55,551 nucleotides of DNA, taken from assembly GCA_016934985.1 (NCBI GenBank), contig JAFGRU010000004.1, positions 1 through 55,551 of the forward strand, in the 5' to 3' direction. The translations under genes and the position numbers were made by a program. Every line of letters begins with the position of its first letter. Positions within the stretch are counted from its first letter, which is position 1. Below, piece by piece: positions 1 through 7,364 of this stretch. Source of the stretch: Deltaproteobacteria bacterium (lineage in GTDB: Bacteria > Desulfobacterota > Desulfuromonadia > Desulfuromonadales > JAAYDE01). A model generated the notes under the pieces. It was given only the letters and a program-made list of their open reading frames with translations. It searched no databases and had not been told where the DNA came from.

Positions 1-86
1 AGATGAGAATCGAACTCACCGGGGACGGGATACGCCCCCCAACGGTTTTGAAGACCGCGAGCGTCACCAGACTACTAACTACTCCC
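1..86 (-). tRNA. selC: tRNA-Sec (selC), 3' end cut by the window edge
   Basis: Read on the minus strand, the sequence has a UCA anticodon in the loop CTTCAAA, closed by CGGT/ACCG. It also has a long GC-rich variable arm and a T arm with loop TTCGATT on a 5-bp stem. The 5' acceptor half is GGGAGTAG (79-86); its last two bases pair with the CT at the window edge, so it has the 8-bp acceptor geometry of tRNA-Sec, with about six acceptor bases and the discriminator lying outside. The D stem is six pairs around loop TGGT with one bulged A. This tRNA decodes UGA as selenocysteine when SelB and a SECIS hairpin are present, so the genome should encode selenoproteins. None was recognised here. Confidence 0.9.
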
Positions 87-401
87 GTGGGCTGTTGGAT
101 TAGTTTCCTTTTGAAAGTAACAAAAAACAGACCTAAGATCAAATACCCTTCCAGGAGTTTTTCAGTTTTATTTTTGTGGAAATATTCGTCCCTTTTTGAG
201 AGACTGTGGTTCCACACGGCATCCTGCCCATGTGCCTTCAGGTTGTCCAAACCGTTTGGAGTGTTTGGTTAGCCTTCATCGCCGGCTGAGAGTATTCTTT
301 TCAAGTTTTTGCTGCTGACAGCACCCTTCTGCAACGGCTTGTTTCTTTTGGCAAATGCCGATTTATTTCTGAAATTCATTTAGTTTTAAGGAGGTTTTTT
401 C
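87..401. other. Intergenic region between selC and ssb
   Basis: The 315 bases between the divergently oriented tRNA-Sec and ssb should hold both promoters. I see a strong ribosome binding site (aaggaggt, about 389-396) just before ssb. I see no convincing -35/-10 pair for either gene and no open reading frame with coding character. The selC side is only partly visible, so island insertion at this tRNA cannot be judged. Confidence 0.5.
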
Positions 402-854
402 ATGTCCGTCAACAAGGTCATTCTCGTGGGGAGATTAGGAAAGGACCCGGAGCTTCGTTACACCACATCAGGGACTCCCGTGGCCAATTTCACCCTGGCC
501 ACGTCCGAGCGTTTCAAGGATCGCAACGGCGAGCAGCAGGAAAGAACCGAGTGGCACAATATTGTGGTCTGGCGCAATCTCGCCGAGATCTGCGGCAAAT
601 ACCTGAAAAAAGGGAAGCAGATCTATGCCGAAGGGAAGATCCAGACCCGCTCCTACGATGACCGCGACGGCAACAAGCGCTATATCACCGAGATTGTCCT
701 CGACCAGATGCAGATGCTTGGCCGGGCCGGTGAGGACGATAACCAGCGCAGCTATGAGCCTCCGCTGCCAGATGAACCGCCCCAGTCCGGCGGTGGTTCC
801 TACAACGGCTCGTCCGAGCCTCCCTTCAATCCTGATGACGATATACCGTTTTAA
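402..854 (+). CDS. ssb: Single-stranded DNA-binding protein
   Basis: This 150-residue protein coats single-stranded DNA during replication, recombination and repair. Residues 1-105 form the OB fold, beginning [19 protein letters not shown] and including the family segments FTLATSERF and TEWHNIVVW. After it comes a Gly/Pro/Ser-rich flexible tail ending in the acidic tip DDDIPF, the conserved C-terminal peptide that recruits partner proteins such as PriA and RecO family members. The length is normal for bacterial SSB. The start is fixed by a strong Shine-Dalgarno sequence (aaggaggt) eight bases upstream. The gene is monocistronic here, flanked by tRNA-Sec upstream and a hairpin immediately downstream. 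Confidence 0.97.
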   Translation: MSVNKVILVGRLGKDPELRYTTSGTPVANFTLATSERFKDRNGEQQERTEWHNIVVWRNLAEICGKYLKKGKQIYAEGKIQTRSYDDRDGNKRYITEIVLDQMQMLGRAGEDDNQRSYEPPLPDEPPQSGGGSYNGSSEPPFNPDDDIPF

Positions 855-885
855 AGAGACTTGCTTGCGTATACAAGTGCTTGGT

Positions 886-930
886 AACAACCCCTTGGAA
901 GATAAGTTTTTTCAGGGGGTTGTTGTTTCT
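886..930 (+). terminator. Hairpin terminator after ssb
   Basis: A 9-bp perfect stem, AACAACCCC (886-894) with GGGGTTGTT (916-924), encloses a T-rich loop. The T tract after it is short and interrupted (gtttct). The right arm and part of the loop, TTTTCAGGGGGTTGTTG (909-925), recur exactly at 6080-6096 in another terminator. Confidence 0.65.
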
Positions 931-949
931 GAAAGGAAAAACAGGAAAA

Positions 950-1162
950 AAAGCAAATATTATAATTATTGAAATTATCGACGAGCTTGTTGAGAGAGAT
1001 ATTTACGAACGTCGACTTTGGGACTTGAGTAAAATTGATTTTGCCTGGAGCTTCGAAAAACTCCAGGCACTTGCTGAATACGGAAAGAACGTGTTTAAAA
1101 AACCAAACAAGCTCGCATTTTACGCACCAAAAGAGCTCGCTTTTGGGGAAATGAGAATTTAA
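950..1162 (+). pseudogene. Remnant of a small STAS/SpoIIAA-like protein
   Basis: An open frame of about 70 residues reads IEIIDELVERD, then KIDFAWSFEKLQALAEYG and KLAFYAPKELAFGEMRI, and stops abruptly. The order (helix, beta strand with AFYAP, then AFGEMRI) resembles the second half of a family of about 130-residue cytosolic proteins, to which the intact gene at 24061-24501 also seems to belong. There is no credible start: the frame runs back without a start into the ssb terminator, and the C-terminal helices expected after GEMRI are missing. I therefore read it as a gene truncated at both ends. The family assignment is by eye and the fragment could instead be a short, unusual intact gene. 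Confidence 0.4.
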
Positions 1163-1199
1163 GGGTTTAGGGTAATATGAATTCACGGGGGCAAAAAAG

Positions 1200-2684
1200 A
1201 TGTTAAAAGGCATATCGGGATTCTTTCCAAAAAAAATTTTTCACGTCAAAACAATTATTTCGTTTGCCTTGTTTGCAATTCTCTTTCTTCATCTTGTTTC
1301 GTTTATCCCAAACCTGCGTAGCTCGATAAAAGATTATCAGCAAGCCAAACGTGTTTTTTTTCTGAACGATGTCAGTGATGATTTATACACCGCCGTTGGG
1401 AACTATGGCTTTGAGAGGGGCAGAGTCAACGTTGTGCTCAATGATGCCGGCCCCGTTGAAGGAATGGAAGAAAACAGACAATTCATTCTTGATCGTCGTG
1501 CCGAGGGTGATAAGGCACTAGCAAATGCTCTCGCCAAACTGAGTGAAGTCCAGCAAACTGACATCATTAGAAACGCTATTGACCAGATCAATCAGTTTGT
1601 GCCGGAAGTTGTAAAACTCAGGAAAGAAACAGCTCCAGGGCTGGAGCTCCCCAAAGCTGAGCGAAGGCAGGCATTGCCAGAGACTTGGTTTTCCATGATG
1701 ACGGCTTACATCCACCGCATTGAATCGCTTCTCGTTTCTATTTCCAACGAAATCAGTGACGCTGACGGGATCATTAGTCGATATTCCTCATTGAAGTACG
1801 AAACATTGGCCTTGCGAAATACCGCTGGACCCGAGATGTCAATCCTTTCGGCAACAATGTTGTCAGCAGTTCCGCTTAGTCCTAAATCCGCAAATAAAAT
1901 TAAAGACCTCCAAATTAGAACTGAGGGGCATTTTCGAAACCTTAGTTATCTTTGCCAACCATTGGCAGATTCACAAATCCCGCAAGCATTCGAAGCATTG
2001 AAAAAATCCTATTACGATGACTATCTCCCTTTCAGAAATATTATTTATCCTCTGGCTCTGGAAGGGGGGCCTTATCCGTATTCTCAGCCTGTGTTTCTAA
2101 ATCACGGTGTCAAAGCTCTTCTCCAGATTGCCACTTTCATGGAAAATATTGTGGCAGTCACAAAGAATTATTCGGAGAACAAATTGAGAGAAAGCCGAAG
2201 GCAAATAATCCTCCGAGTTTCTAGCAGCGCTGGGTCATTGCTTTTAATTTTGCTTATTTTTCTTTTTGTTAATTATCGTATAATTAAGCCTATTTCGCAG
2301 GTCACATCATCTATACTTCGGTTGGCTGAAAAGGATTTAAGCGTCCAGGTTCCGAAACAAGATTATCAAAACGAAATTGGTGAAATGGCGAGGGCTGTTG
2401 AGGTTTTTAAAGGAATGGCCCTCCAACTAAATGAAAATGTTGTTATTTTAGAAGAATCATCCAAAGAACGTGAGCAATTAATAGCAAAACTACAGGCAAC
2501 TCTTGATGAAATTAAGATATTAAGAGGTATTTTGCCAATCTGCTCTTATTGTAAAAAAATACGAAATGATGATGGCTACTTCGAACAAATAGAATCTTAC
2601 ATACATAGTCATTCCGGGGTCGATTTTAGTCACACAATTTGCCCATCGTGTATGAAAAAATATTACCCTGAAGAGGTTGAATAA
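1200..2684 (+). CDS. Membrane receptor with HAMP domain and C-terminal Cys4 tail, no kinase
   Basis: The 494-residue protein has a transmembrane helix at about 18-36, a periplasmic region of about 300 residues that is mostly helical, a second transmembrane helix near 343-363, a HAMP domain (from about 364, NYRIIKPISQVTSSILRLAE) and a short coiled coil. It ends in a compact tail with C448-x2-C451, H471, H478 and C481-x2-C484. Tails of this type (LPICSYCKKIR ... CPSCMKKYYPE) are common at the ends of PAS, REC and GGDEF proteins of deltaproteobacteria and look like a metal-binding knuckle. No histidine kinase, GGDEF, EAL or MCP signalling domain is present, so how the signal leaves the protein is unknown. 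Start ATG is at 1200; the ribosome binding site is weak. The gene stands alone and is less GC-rich than its neighbours. Confidence 0.75.
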   Translation: MLKGISGFFPKKIFHVKTIISFALFAILFLHLVSFIPNLRSSIKDYQQAKRVFFLNDVSDDLYTAVGNYGFERGRVNVVLNDAGPVEGMEENRQFILDRRAEGDKALANALAKLSEVQQTDIIRNAIDQINQFVPEVVKLRKETAPGLELPKAERRQALPETWFSMMTAYIHRIESLLVSISNEISDADGIISRYSSLKYETLALRNTAGPEMSILSATMLSAVPLSPKSANKIKDLQIRTEGHFRNLSYLCQPLADSQIPQAFEALKKSYYDDYLPFRNIIYPLALEGGPYPYSQPVFLNHGVKALLQIATFMENIVAVTKNYSENKLRESRRQIILRVSSSAGSLLLILLIFLFVNYRIIKPISQVTSSILRLAEKDLSVQVPKQDYQNEIGEMARAVEVFKGMALQLNENVVILEESSKEREQLIAKLQATLDEIKILRGILPICSYCKKIRNDDGYFEQIESYIHSHSGVDFSHTICPSCMKKYYPEEVE

Positions 2685-3016
2685 ATCATGAAGGGAAAAA
2701 ATAAAAAACCAATCCTTTTTTCAATGGTTTGAAGACGGGCGCCCTGACCGCCTTGCATACGGTGGGATCATATTGCATGCAACATAATAACGGTTCGGAA
2801 TTATGTTGGACCAATTTCAGCCAGAGAAACCACCAAATTTAGATGCCTCTAATTTACCTCGATGGGAAAAACTAGTCAAAAGTATTATTGTATTGGAAGT
2901 TGTTTCGGATTGTTTGAGCAGCTTTGATTTGAGGTAGATAGCAGGATTCTTACAACCCCTGAAAAACAAGTCGCTTCCAGTTCATTCTTTTCTCAAAATA
3001 CGCCAACTCAAAACTT
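2685..3016. other. Intergenic region with decayed-looking reading frames
   Basis: No supported gene. An ATG-initiated frame of 44 codons (2803-2937, + strand, beginning MLDQFQPEKPPN) has protein-like composition but no convincing ribosome binding site. Just upstream, 2717-2788 is open in another frame (FFQWFEDGRPDRLAYGG) but has no start. Together they may be the remains of a lost gene. The right end leads into the hipBA control region. Confidence 0.35.
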
Positions 3017-3091
3017 TATATCTAATAAGGAATAAAGCGGTTTATATCTTTTTAGATATATGTTGACATTATGCCTTATCAGGTATATTTT
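3017..3091 (+). promoter_or_regulatory. hipBA promoter with an inverted-repeat operator
   Basis: A perfect inverted repeat, TATATCT-TTTT-AGATATA (3043-3060), abuts a good sigma-70 promoter: TTGACA at 3063-3068 and TATTTT at 3086-3091, with a 17-bp spacer. The half-site TATATCT also occurs alone at 3017-3023, 26 bp upstream on the same strand. Related gatata motifs lie near 3109 and 3138, around the hipB start. HipB antitoxins are known to repress their own operon through inverted repeats, so I infer these are HipB operators. Confidence 0.7.
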
Positions 3092-3128
3092 GCCTTTATG
3101 TTTAATTCGATATAAAAGGGAAGTGGAA

Positions 3129-3392
3129 ATGGAGATCGATATAATGCAGAAAGTCACTTCGCAAAAAGTTCTGGGGCAAATACTGAAATCCGCCAGAAAC
3201 AAAAAAGGCCTGAATCAATATCAGGCCGGAAACCTTGTCGGGCTCACGCAGGCTATGGTTTCCCGAATCGAGAGGGGTGAATCGAATGCCCGTATTGATA
3301 CCCTGTTTCGCCTGTTGGCTGCACTGGACATGGAAATGATCGTCAGACCTCGTGAAAAAACGGCAAGCCTGACAGAAGGGGACAATTGGTAA
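3129..3392 (+). CDS. hipB: HipB-type antitoxin, XRE-family DNA-binding protein
   Basis: This small helix-turn-helix protein neutralises HipA and represses the operon. From the ATG at 3129 it has 87 residues, close to the 88 of E. coli HipB. The XRE fold covers most of it: GQILKSARNKKGLNQYQAG, then LVGLTQAMVSRIERGESNA. Upstream starts are excluded because the promoter -35/-10 elements lie at 3063-3091; gggaagtgg precedes the chosen ATG. A second ATG at 3144 is possible. The stop codon touches the hipA start with no gap, so the two are translationally coupled. Confidence 0.85.
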   Translation: MEIDIMQKVTSQKVLGQILKSARNKKGLNQYQAGNLVGLTQAMVSRIERGESNARIDTLFRLLAALDMEMIVRPREKTASLTEGDNW

Positions 3393-4700
3393 ATGGGCCG
3401 CAAACGTCAAGGGGCAGAACTGTTCGTATATATGAATGGCGAGAAGGTTGGCCTTCTTTCCCGGCGACCCAGTGGTAAGCTGAACTTTCATTATGATTCA
3501 AGCTGGCTGACCAGCAAATCGGGGCGCCCTGTTTCGCTTTCCATGCCTCTTACAGATCAAACTTACGCGGGAGATGTCGTCGAAAACTTTTTTGACAACC
3601 TTCTTCCTGACAGTCAGCCGATCAGAAACCGTATTCAAAAAGAATTTGGGGCCGGATCCACCAGAGGGTTTGATTTATTGTGGCATGTGGGAAGGGATTG
3701 CGTTGGAGCACTGCAGCTTTTTCCGGAAGATCTCCAAATCGATGTGAAAAGTATTAAAGCCGAGCCTCTCAATGATGCTGCGATAGCTGAAACGTTGAAG
3801 AATTACCGCTCCCTGCCTTTAGGCATGAGGAAGGAAAAGGAGTTCAGAATTTCAGTCGCCGGTGCACAGGAAAAGACAGCCTTTTTGAAACTGGGGGGTG
3901 CCTGGCACCTCCCGCTTGGGACAACCCCGACAAGCCATATTTTCAAACTTCCGATTGGGCACATAGAACACAGCAACATGGACCTGCGTGACAGCGTTGA
4001 AAACGAATGGCTTTGCTACGCAATTCTAAAAGCCTATGGTCTTCCCGTCGCAAAAGCGGAAATGATGTCATTCGAAGGGACCAAAGCTTTGGTCGTGGAG
4101 CGATTTGATCGACGTTGGTCAACCGACGAATCCTGGCTGATACGTCTGCCGCAGGAGGATATGTGCCAGGCGCTGAATACACCGCCAGCCCTGAAGTATG
4201 AATCGGATGGCGGTCCCGGCATTGAGCAGGTCATGGAGTTGCTGATCGGTTCCAACAAAAGCCTTGAGGACCGCAATACATTCATGGCCCAGGTGTTTCT
4301 TTTCTGGGTAATGGGGGCTATTGATGGCCACGCCAAGAACTTCAGCATATTCTTATTGCCGGGCGGGGAATTTCATCTCACCCCGGCGTATGATGTCATA
4401 TCGGCCTACCCCCTGGTCGCAAGAAAGCAATTAAACCAGAAAAGAATCAGCATGGCCATGTCGGTAAAAGGAAAAAACCGCCACTACCGTTGGGAAGAGA
4501 TCTCCCGGCGGCACTGGCTGGCAACGGCAAGAGCATGCAATTTTCCGGAAAACGCAATGAACCGGATTATTGAAAGGGTATTTGCAGACGTGGATCATGT
4601 TATCGAAAACGTAGGGGCCAATCTGCCTGAAGGGTTTCCCGAGGATGTTGCTGCACCGGTTTTTGATAGAATGCGAAGAGCCAGAGAGCGCATGGTCTAA
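3393..4700 (+). CDS. hipA: HipA-family serine/threonine kinase toxin
   Basis: At 435 residues this has the standard HipA length and layout. Established family role: it phosphorylates a translation component (glutamyl-tRNA synthetase for E. coli HipA), slowing growth until HipB restrains it. Visible elements: the N-terminal HipA domain (GEKVGLLSR ... FDNLLPDS), the loop SVAGAQEKTAF with S154 matching the autophosphorylated serine of the E. coli enzyme, the ATP-binding lysine in HIFKLP (K185), the catalytic stretch DGHAKN (D311, H313, K315, N316) and the metal-binding aspartate in AYDVIS (D334). All key residues are present, so it should be active. It follows hipB directly. A second, very different HipA lies at 25118-26446. 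Confidence 0.92.
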   Translation: MGRKRQGAELFVYMNGEKVGLLSRRPSGKLNFHYDSSWLTSKSGRPVSLSMPLTDQTYAGDVVENFFDNLLPDSQPIRNRIQKEFGAGSTRGFDLLWHVGRDCVGALQLFPEDLQIDVKSIKAEPLNDAAIAETLKNYRSLPLGMRKEKEFRISVAGAQEKTAFLKLGGAWHLPLGTTPTSHIFKLPIGHIEHSNMDLRDSVENEWLCYAILKAYGLPVAKAEMMSFEGTKALVVERFDRRWSTDESWLIRLPQEDMCQALNTPPALKYESDGGPGIEQVMELLIGSNKSLEDRNTFMAQVFLFWVMGAIDGHAKNFSIFLLPGGEFHLTPAYDVISAYPLVARKQLNQKRISMAMSVKGKNRHYRWEEISRRHWLATARACNFPENAMNRIIERVFADVDHVIENVGANLPEGFPEDVAAPVFDRMRRARERMV

Positions 4701-4901
4701 TTCCCCGGTTGGGATCCGAGGGGGGCATCATCATGATGATTACCATGGTCACGATGAGGGCGAAAAGAACGAAAAGGATAATAATCAGAGTCAATGGATG
4801 TTGATTATGATCACGTCACTTTTTTTATCCATTACGAAAATTATATGGACACCATACCCAAATTTTGAAATCTTCCTCCCGGAACTCCATCGCAATGGTC
4901 A

Positions 4902-5255
4902 CTACTTTTTTTCCACGGCCCGGGCGCAATCAATGCAGACAAGGGTGGCGGGATCGACCCGGAGGCGCGCCTCGGCGATTTCTTCCTCACATTTGACGCA
5001 ATAACCGTAATCACCTGATTCAAGGCGTTTGAGCGCCATCTGGATTCGCTCCTGTTCCAGTTCGTTACGCCGGGTGGTTGCCTGGGCCATGGCCTGTTGC
5101 TGCATGGCATCCATGCGCGAAAGGCGGCCAACCTTGCTCTGGTCAAGTTCGACCGGAGTTCCTGCCACCCGCTTCGCCTCGAGTCCCGATCGGATGGCGG
5201 AAAGGCGTTCCTCCAGACTTTTCTTGAAAAAATTCAGGTCGAGATCGTCACGCAT
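4902..5255 (-). CDS. TraR/DksA-family zinc-finger protein
   Basis: This 117-residue protein has an N-terminal helical part and a C-terminal zinc finger with CVKC and CIDC pairs (YGYCVKCEEEI ... TLVCIDCARA). The central segment DQSKVGRLSRMDAMQQQAM is characteristic of the short DksA-like group rather than DksA itself. DksA relatives bind in the secondary channel of RNA polymerase and alter initiation, usually with ppGpp; for this subgroup the role is inferred. The acidic coiled-coil tip of true DksA is not obvious. It is convergent with hipA, with 201 bases between them in which I see no gene. It is divergent from the duplicated secreted protein gene at 5608. Confidence 0.85.
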   Translation of the reverse strand: MRDDLDLNFFKKSLEERLSAIRSGLEAKRVAGTPVELDQSKVGRLSRMDAMQQQAMAQATTRRNELEQERIQMALKRLESGDYGYCVKCEEEIAEARLRVDPATLVCIDCARAVEKK

Positions 5256-5533
5256 TTTTCATCACCTCTGTTTGCCGTAGAAGTTTCAGCAGGATCCTCA
5301 GGGGTAGTATAAGACATCCCCCGGATTAATCTAGAGCAATGAGTACGGATGACTAATGATGGCAACGCCCTGATAAATAATCTCCTTCAGTACTTTATTG
5401 TTTTTGAAAAGTTTAGGGAACCAAAGCGGAAAAAGTTAATGATTATTAAATTTTTTTGTAGGGCAAAATGATTTGGCAGGGTAACATTATCGATTAACAA
5501 TGTTGTTTTTTCAAATGGGGTGAGTTGGGCGTT
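5256..5533. other. AT-rich divergent intergenic region
   Basis: Region between the DksA-like gene (minus) and the secreted-protein gene (plus). It contains an imperfect inverted repeat, AACATT ... AATGTT, near 5482-5504. No open frame with coding character was seen. The promoter of the plus-strand gene follows at 5534-5561. Confidence 0.4.
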
Positions 5534-5561
5534 TTGATAGGCGGAAAATCCGCCATAATAT
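5534..5561 (+). promoter_or_regulatory. Sigma-70 promoter with a palindrome filling its spacer
   Basis: TTGATA (5534-5539) and TAATAT (5556-5561) are separated by 16 bases. Fifteen of those bases are the perfect palindrome GGCGGA-AAA-TCCGCC (5540-5554). A repressor bound there would sit between the two polymerase contacts. MerR-type activators also bind palindromes between -35 and -10, but with 19-20 bp spacers, so repression seems likelier. The start codon of the regulated gene is 47 bases downstream of the -10. Confidence 0.6.
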
Positions 5562-5607
5562 TCCCATCCTTCAAAACGGCTCGGCATTTTCATAACAGGA
5601 GGGAGAA

Positions 5608-6039
5608 ATGTACAGATTCATATTTGCACTGGCTATGGGGCTTGTCTTTTGTCTTTCAGCCGCTCAGGCTCATGCCTGGGGATGGAAAAAGGCCACAGAC
5701 CCTGACGACGTAATGAATTTCCTGAACAGCAAGGCGCCTTATCAGCAAAAGATAAAGGAAGCTGAGATTACTGCAGTCAATAAAGGCAGCTATATCGAAT
5801 TCATTATTTTTTACCGTTCAGACAATACTGCAAAAACGGCTGGCGGATGGGGATGGAAAAAGGCCACCGATCCTGACGATGTTAAAGATTTCCTTGGAGG
5901 CCAAGGTGCTTACAATCATCCTGTCAAGGAGGCTGAAGTCGTTGCCGTAGAAAAGAAAACATATACGGAATATTATGTGTTTTACAAAAGAGGTATGGGC
6001 AACCTGGCAATACCTCCCAAATTAATAAAAAAACAGTGA
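5608..6039 (+). CDS. Secreted protein made of two copies of a ~47-residue unit
   Basis: A 143-residue exported protein with a clear signal peptide (MYRFIFALAMGLVFCLSAAQAH, cleavage probably after AHA at 23). The mature part is a tandem duplication: residues 24-70 and 81-127 both begin WGWKKATDPDDV, continue with a FL pair, an aromatic, a KEAE motif, AV-x-K, a tyrosine, and end in FY. The two copies also match closely at DNA level over the first 36 bases, so the duplication is recent or under selection. A short basic tail (PPKLIKKQ) ends it. I do not recognise the family. The start is supported by acaggaggga six to ten bases upstream. It is monocistronic: its own promoter is at 5534-5561 and a strong terminator follows at 6058. 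Confidence 0.75.
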   Translation: MYRFIFALAMGLVFCLSAAQAHAWGWKKATDPDDVMNFLNSKAPYQQKIKEAEITAVNKGSYIEFIIFYRSDNTAKTAGGWGWKKATDPDDVKDFLGGQGAYNHPVKEAEVVAVEKKTYTEYYVFYKRGMGNLAIPPKLIKKQ

Positions 6040-6057
6040 GCGCGGATTAATAATGAT

Positions 6058-6096
6058 AACAACCCCCTGAAAGGTGACCTTTTCAGGGGGTTGTTG
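6058..6096 (+). terminator. Strong hairpin terminator
   Basis: AACAACCCCCTGAAAGG (6058-6074) pairs with CCTTTTCAGGGGGTTGTT (6078-6095), with one extra base in the right arm and only a three-base loop. It is followed by gcttttg. Seventeen bases of the right arm are identical to the terminator after ssb. Confidence 0.8.
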
Positions 6097-6359
6097 CTTT
6101 TGAACTGTTTGAGGGGCCTGCTGTGAAAAAAAAGTAAATAATTCTTAAAATTTATTTTAAGATAAGATGGCTTGACAGGATTTGCCCTTTTGACCGGTAA
6201 TCTGCTTTTTGGACTTTAGGTTTTTGAAAAAATATGGGAACTATCTTTGGTTTATGGGAAAGTAACAGCGTGTGCAACAAAAACATGGAACACTTTTCAG
6301 ATTAATTATGGATATTTTTGGAAATCTTTGTAATTCCTGAGAAGACCTGGGAGGATAAA

Positions 6360-7298
6360 GTGCCAATACCCAAAATTGTTTTTTTTATCAGTGTCATGAT
6401 GCTCGTGGTTTCGGCGACAAAAATCCCTTTTGCAGAAGGAGGTTCTGCACAACTGACTGTGCAGGGAGTTGGCGAGACATCTCGGGTATCGAAAACAAAT
6501 AGTGAAACCAAGTCTTCTCTTCTGGAAATTGATACGGAGATGGTTTCGTGCCTGCAGGACTGCCAACGGCAAAACCAGATGGCTGCTGTCGGTTTTGAGG
6601 TGATCAGGGCCCAATGCCAAAAAGAGTGCCGTTTCAAAAAGGCCCTTTCGCGGGCAGGTTCGGATATTCGTGAAGAACGAACGGAGGGGATCAAGACCCT
6701 TTGTGAGCTGGCGGACCCCCGAGGGGTTCCTTTGCTTATTGAGGCCCTCAGAAGAGACATGAAGGAGCGCACCGGCCTGTGGGCATGGATCATCCCAGGA
6801 TTGGGGGCTTCCCGCGACCCCAGGGCCGTGCCCGTATTGCTGGAAACCCTGAATAAAATTGATGACGATTGGCTGGGCAGGGAAATGTCGGCCCAGGCCT
6901 TGGGCGATATTGGCGACCAATCCGCCACACCTGCTCTGCTGCGGGCTGTGTGGCGGGCCGATACCCGTGATGCGGCGATCATCGCCCTTGCCGGAATGAA
7001 TGATCCTCGTGCCATCGAAGCGCTTTTGTCCGCGCTGCAGCCCGAGGAATCGCCCGAAGCCCGGGAGGCGGCAATGGCCGGATTGCAGCGCCTTGGTACG
7101 GCGGCAGTCCCCGCCATGGTTGAAGCCTTTGCCGAATATTTCAGGGAGAGCCCACAAACGCAGAGAAGATTATGGCTCTGCCAGCTGCTGGGGACAAGCA
7201 GCGACGAGCTGGCAGTGCAGGCATTAGGGCAGAGTCTGAATGATCCGGACCCTGCGGTCAGACAGTGTGCTGCCGATCAAATGAAGAGTGGTCAGTAA
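6360..7298 (+). CDS. Exported HEAT-repeat protein with an N-terminal twin-CX3C segment
   Basis: I start this at GTG 6360, because gggagg lies six bases before it and the product then begins with a signal peptide (VPIPKIVFFISVMMLVVSA). An ATG at 6318 in the same frame would bury it. The 312-residue protein carries two CX3C pairs, C64-x3-C68 and C86-x3-C90, with 17 residues between them. About seven HEAT/PBS-lyase-type repeats follow (for example DPRGVPLLIEALRRD, DPRAVPVLLETL, DPRAIEALLSAL and NDPDPAVRQCAADQM). HEAT arrays usually act as protein-binding scaffolds, here probably in the periplasm. The substrate is unknown. The 263 bases upstream are AT-rich with no gene seen. Confidence 0.75.
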   Translation: MPIPKIVFFISVMMLVVSATKIPFAEGGSAQLTVQGVGETSRVSKTNSETKSSLLEIDTEMVSCLQDCQRQNQMAAVGFEVIRAQCQKECRFKKALSRAGSDIREERTEGIKTLCELADPRGVPLLIEALRRDMKERTGLWAWIIPGLGASRDPRAVPVLLETLNKIDDDWLGREMSAQALGDIGDQSATPALLRAVWRADTRDAAIIALAGMNDPRAIEALLSALQPEESPEAREAAMAGLQRLGTAAVPAMVEAFAEYFRESPQTQRRLWLCQLLGTSSDELAVQALGQSLNDPDPAVRQCAADQMKSGQ

Positions 7299-7364
7299 GA
7301 CACGAGGCCTTGTGCCAACAACAAGCTGAATAATTACAAAGATGTTGGGATTCTTCCGTCTGAA

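Noticed and set aside
4600..4794. Small hydrophobic minus-strand frame (LIIILFVLFALIVTMVIIMM) near the hipA end
   Set aside because: Its start is a TTG without ribosome site and it continues antisense into hipA; a tiny membrane protein cannot be excluded but is not supported.
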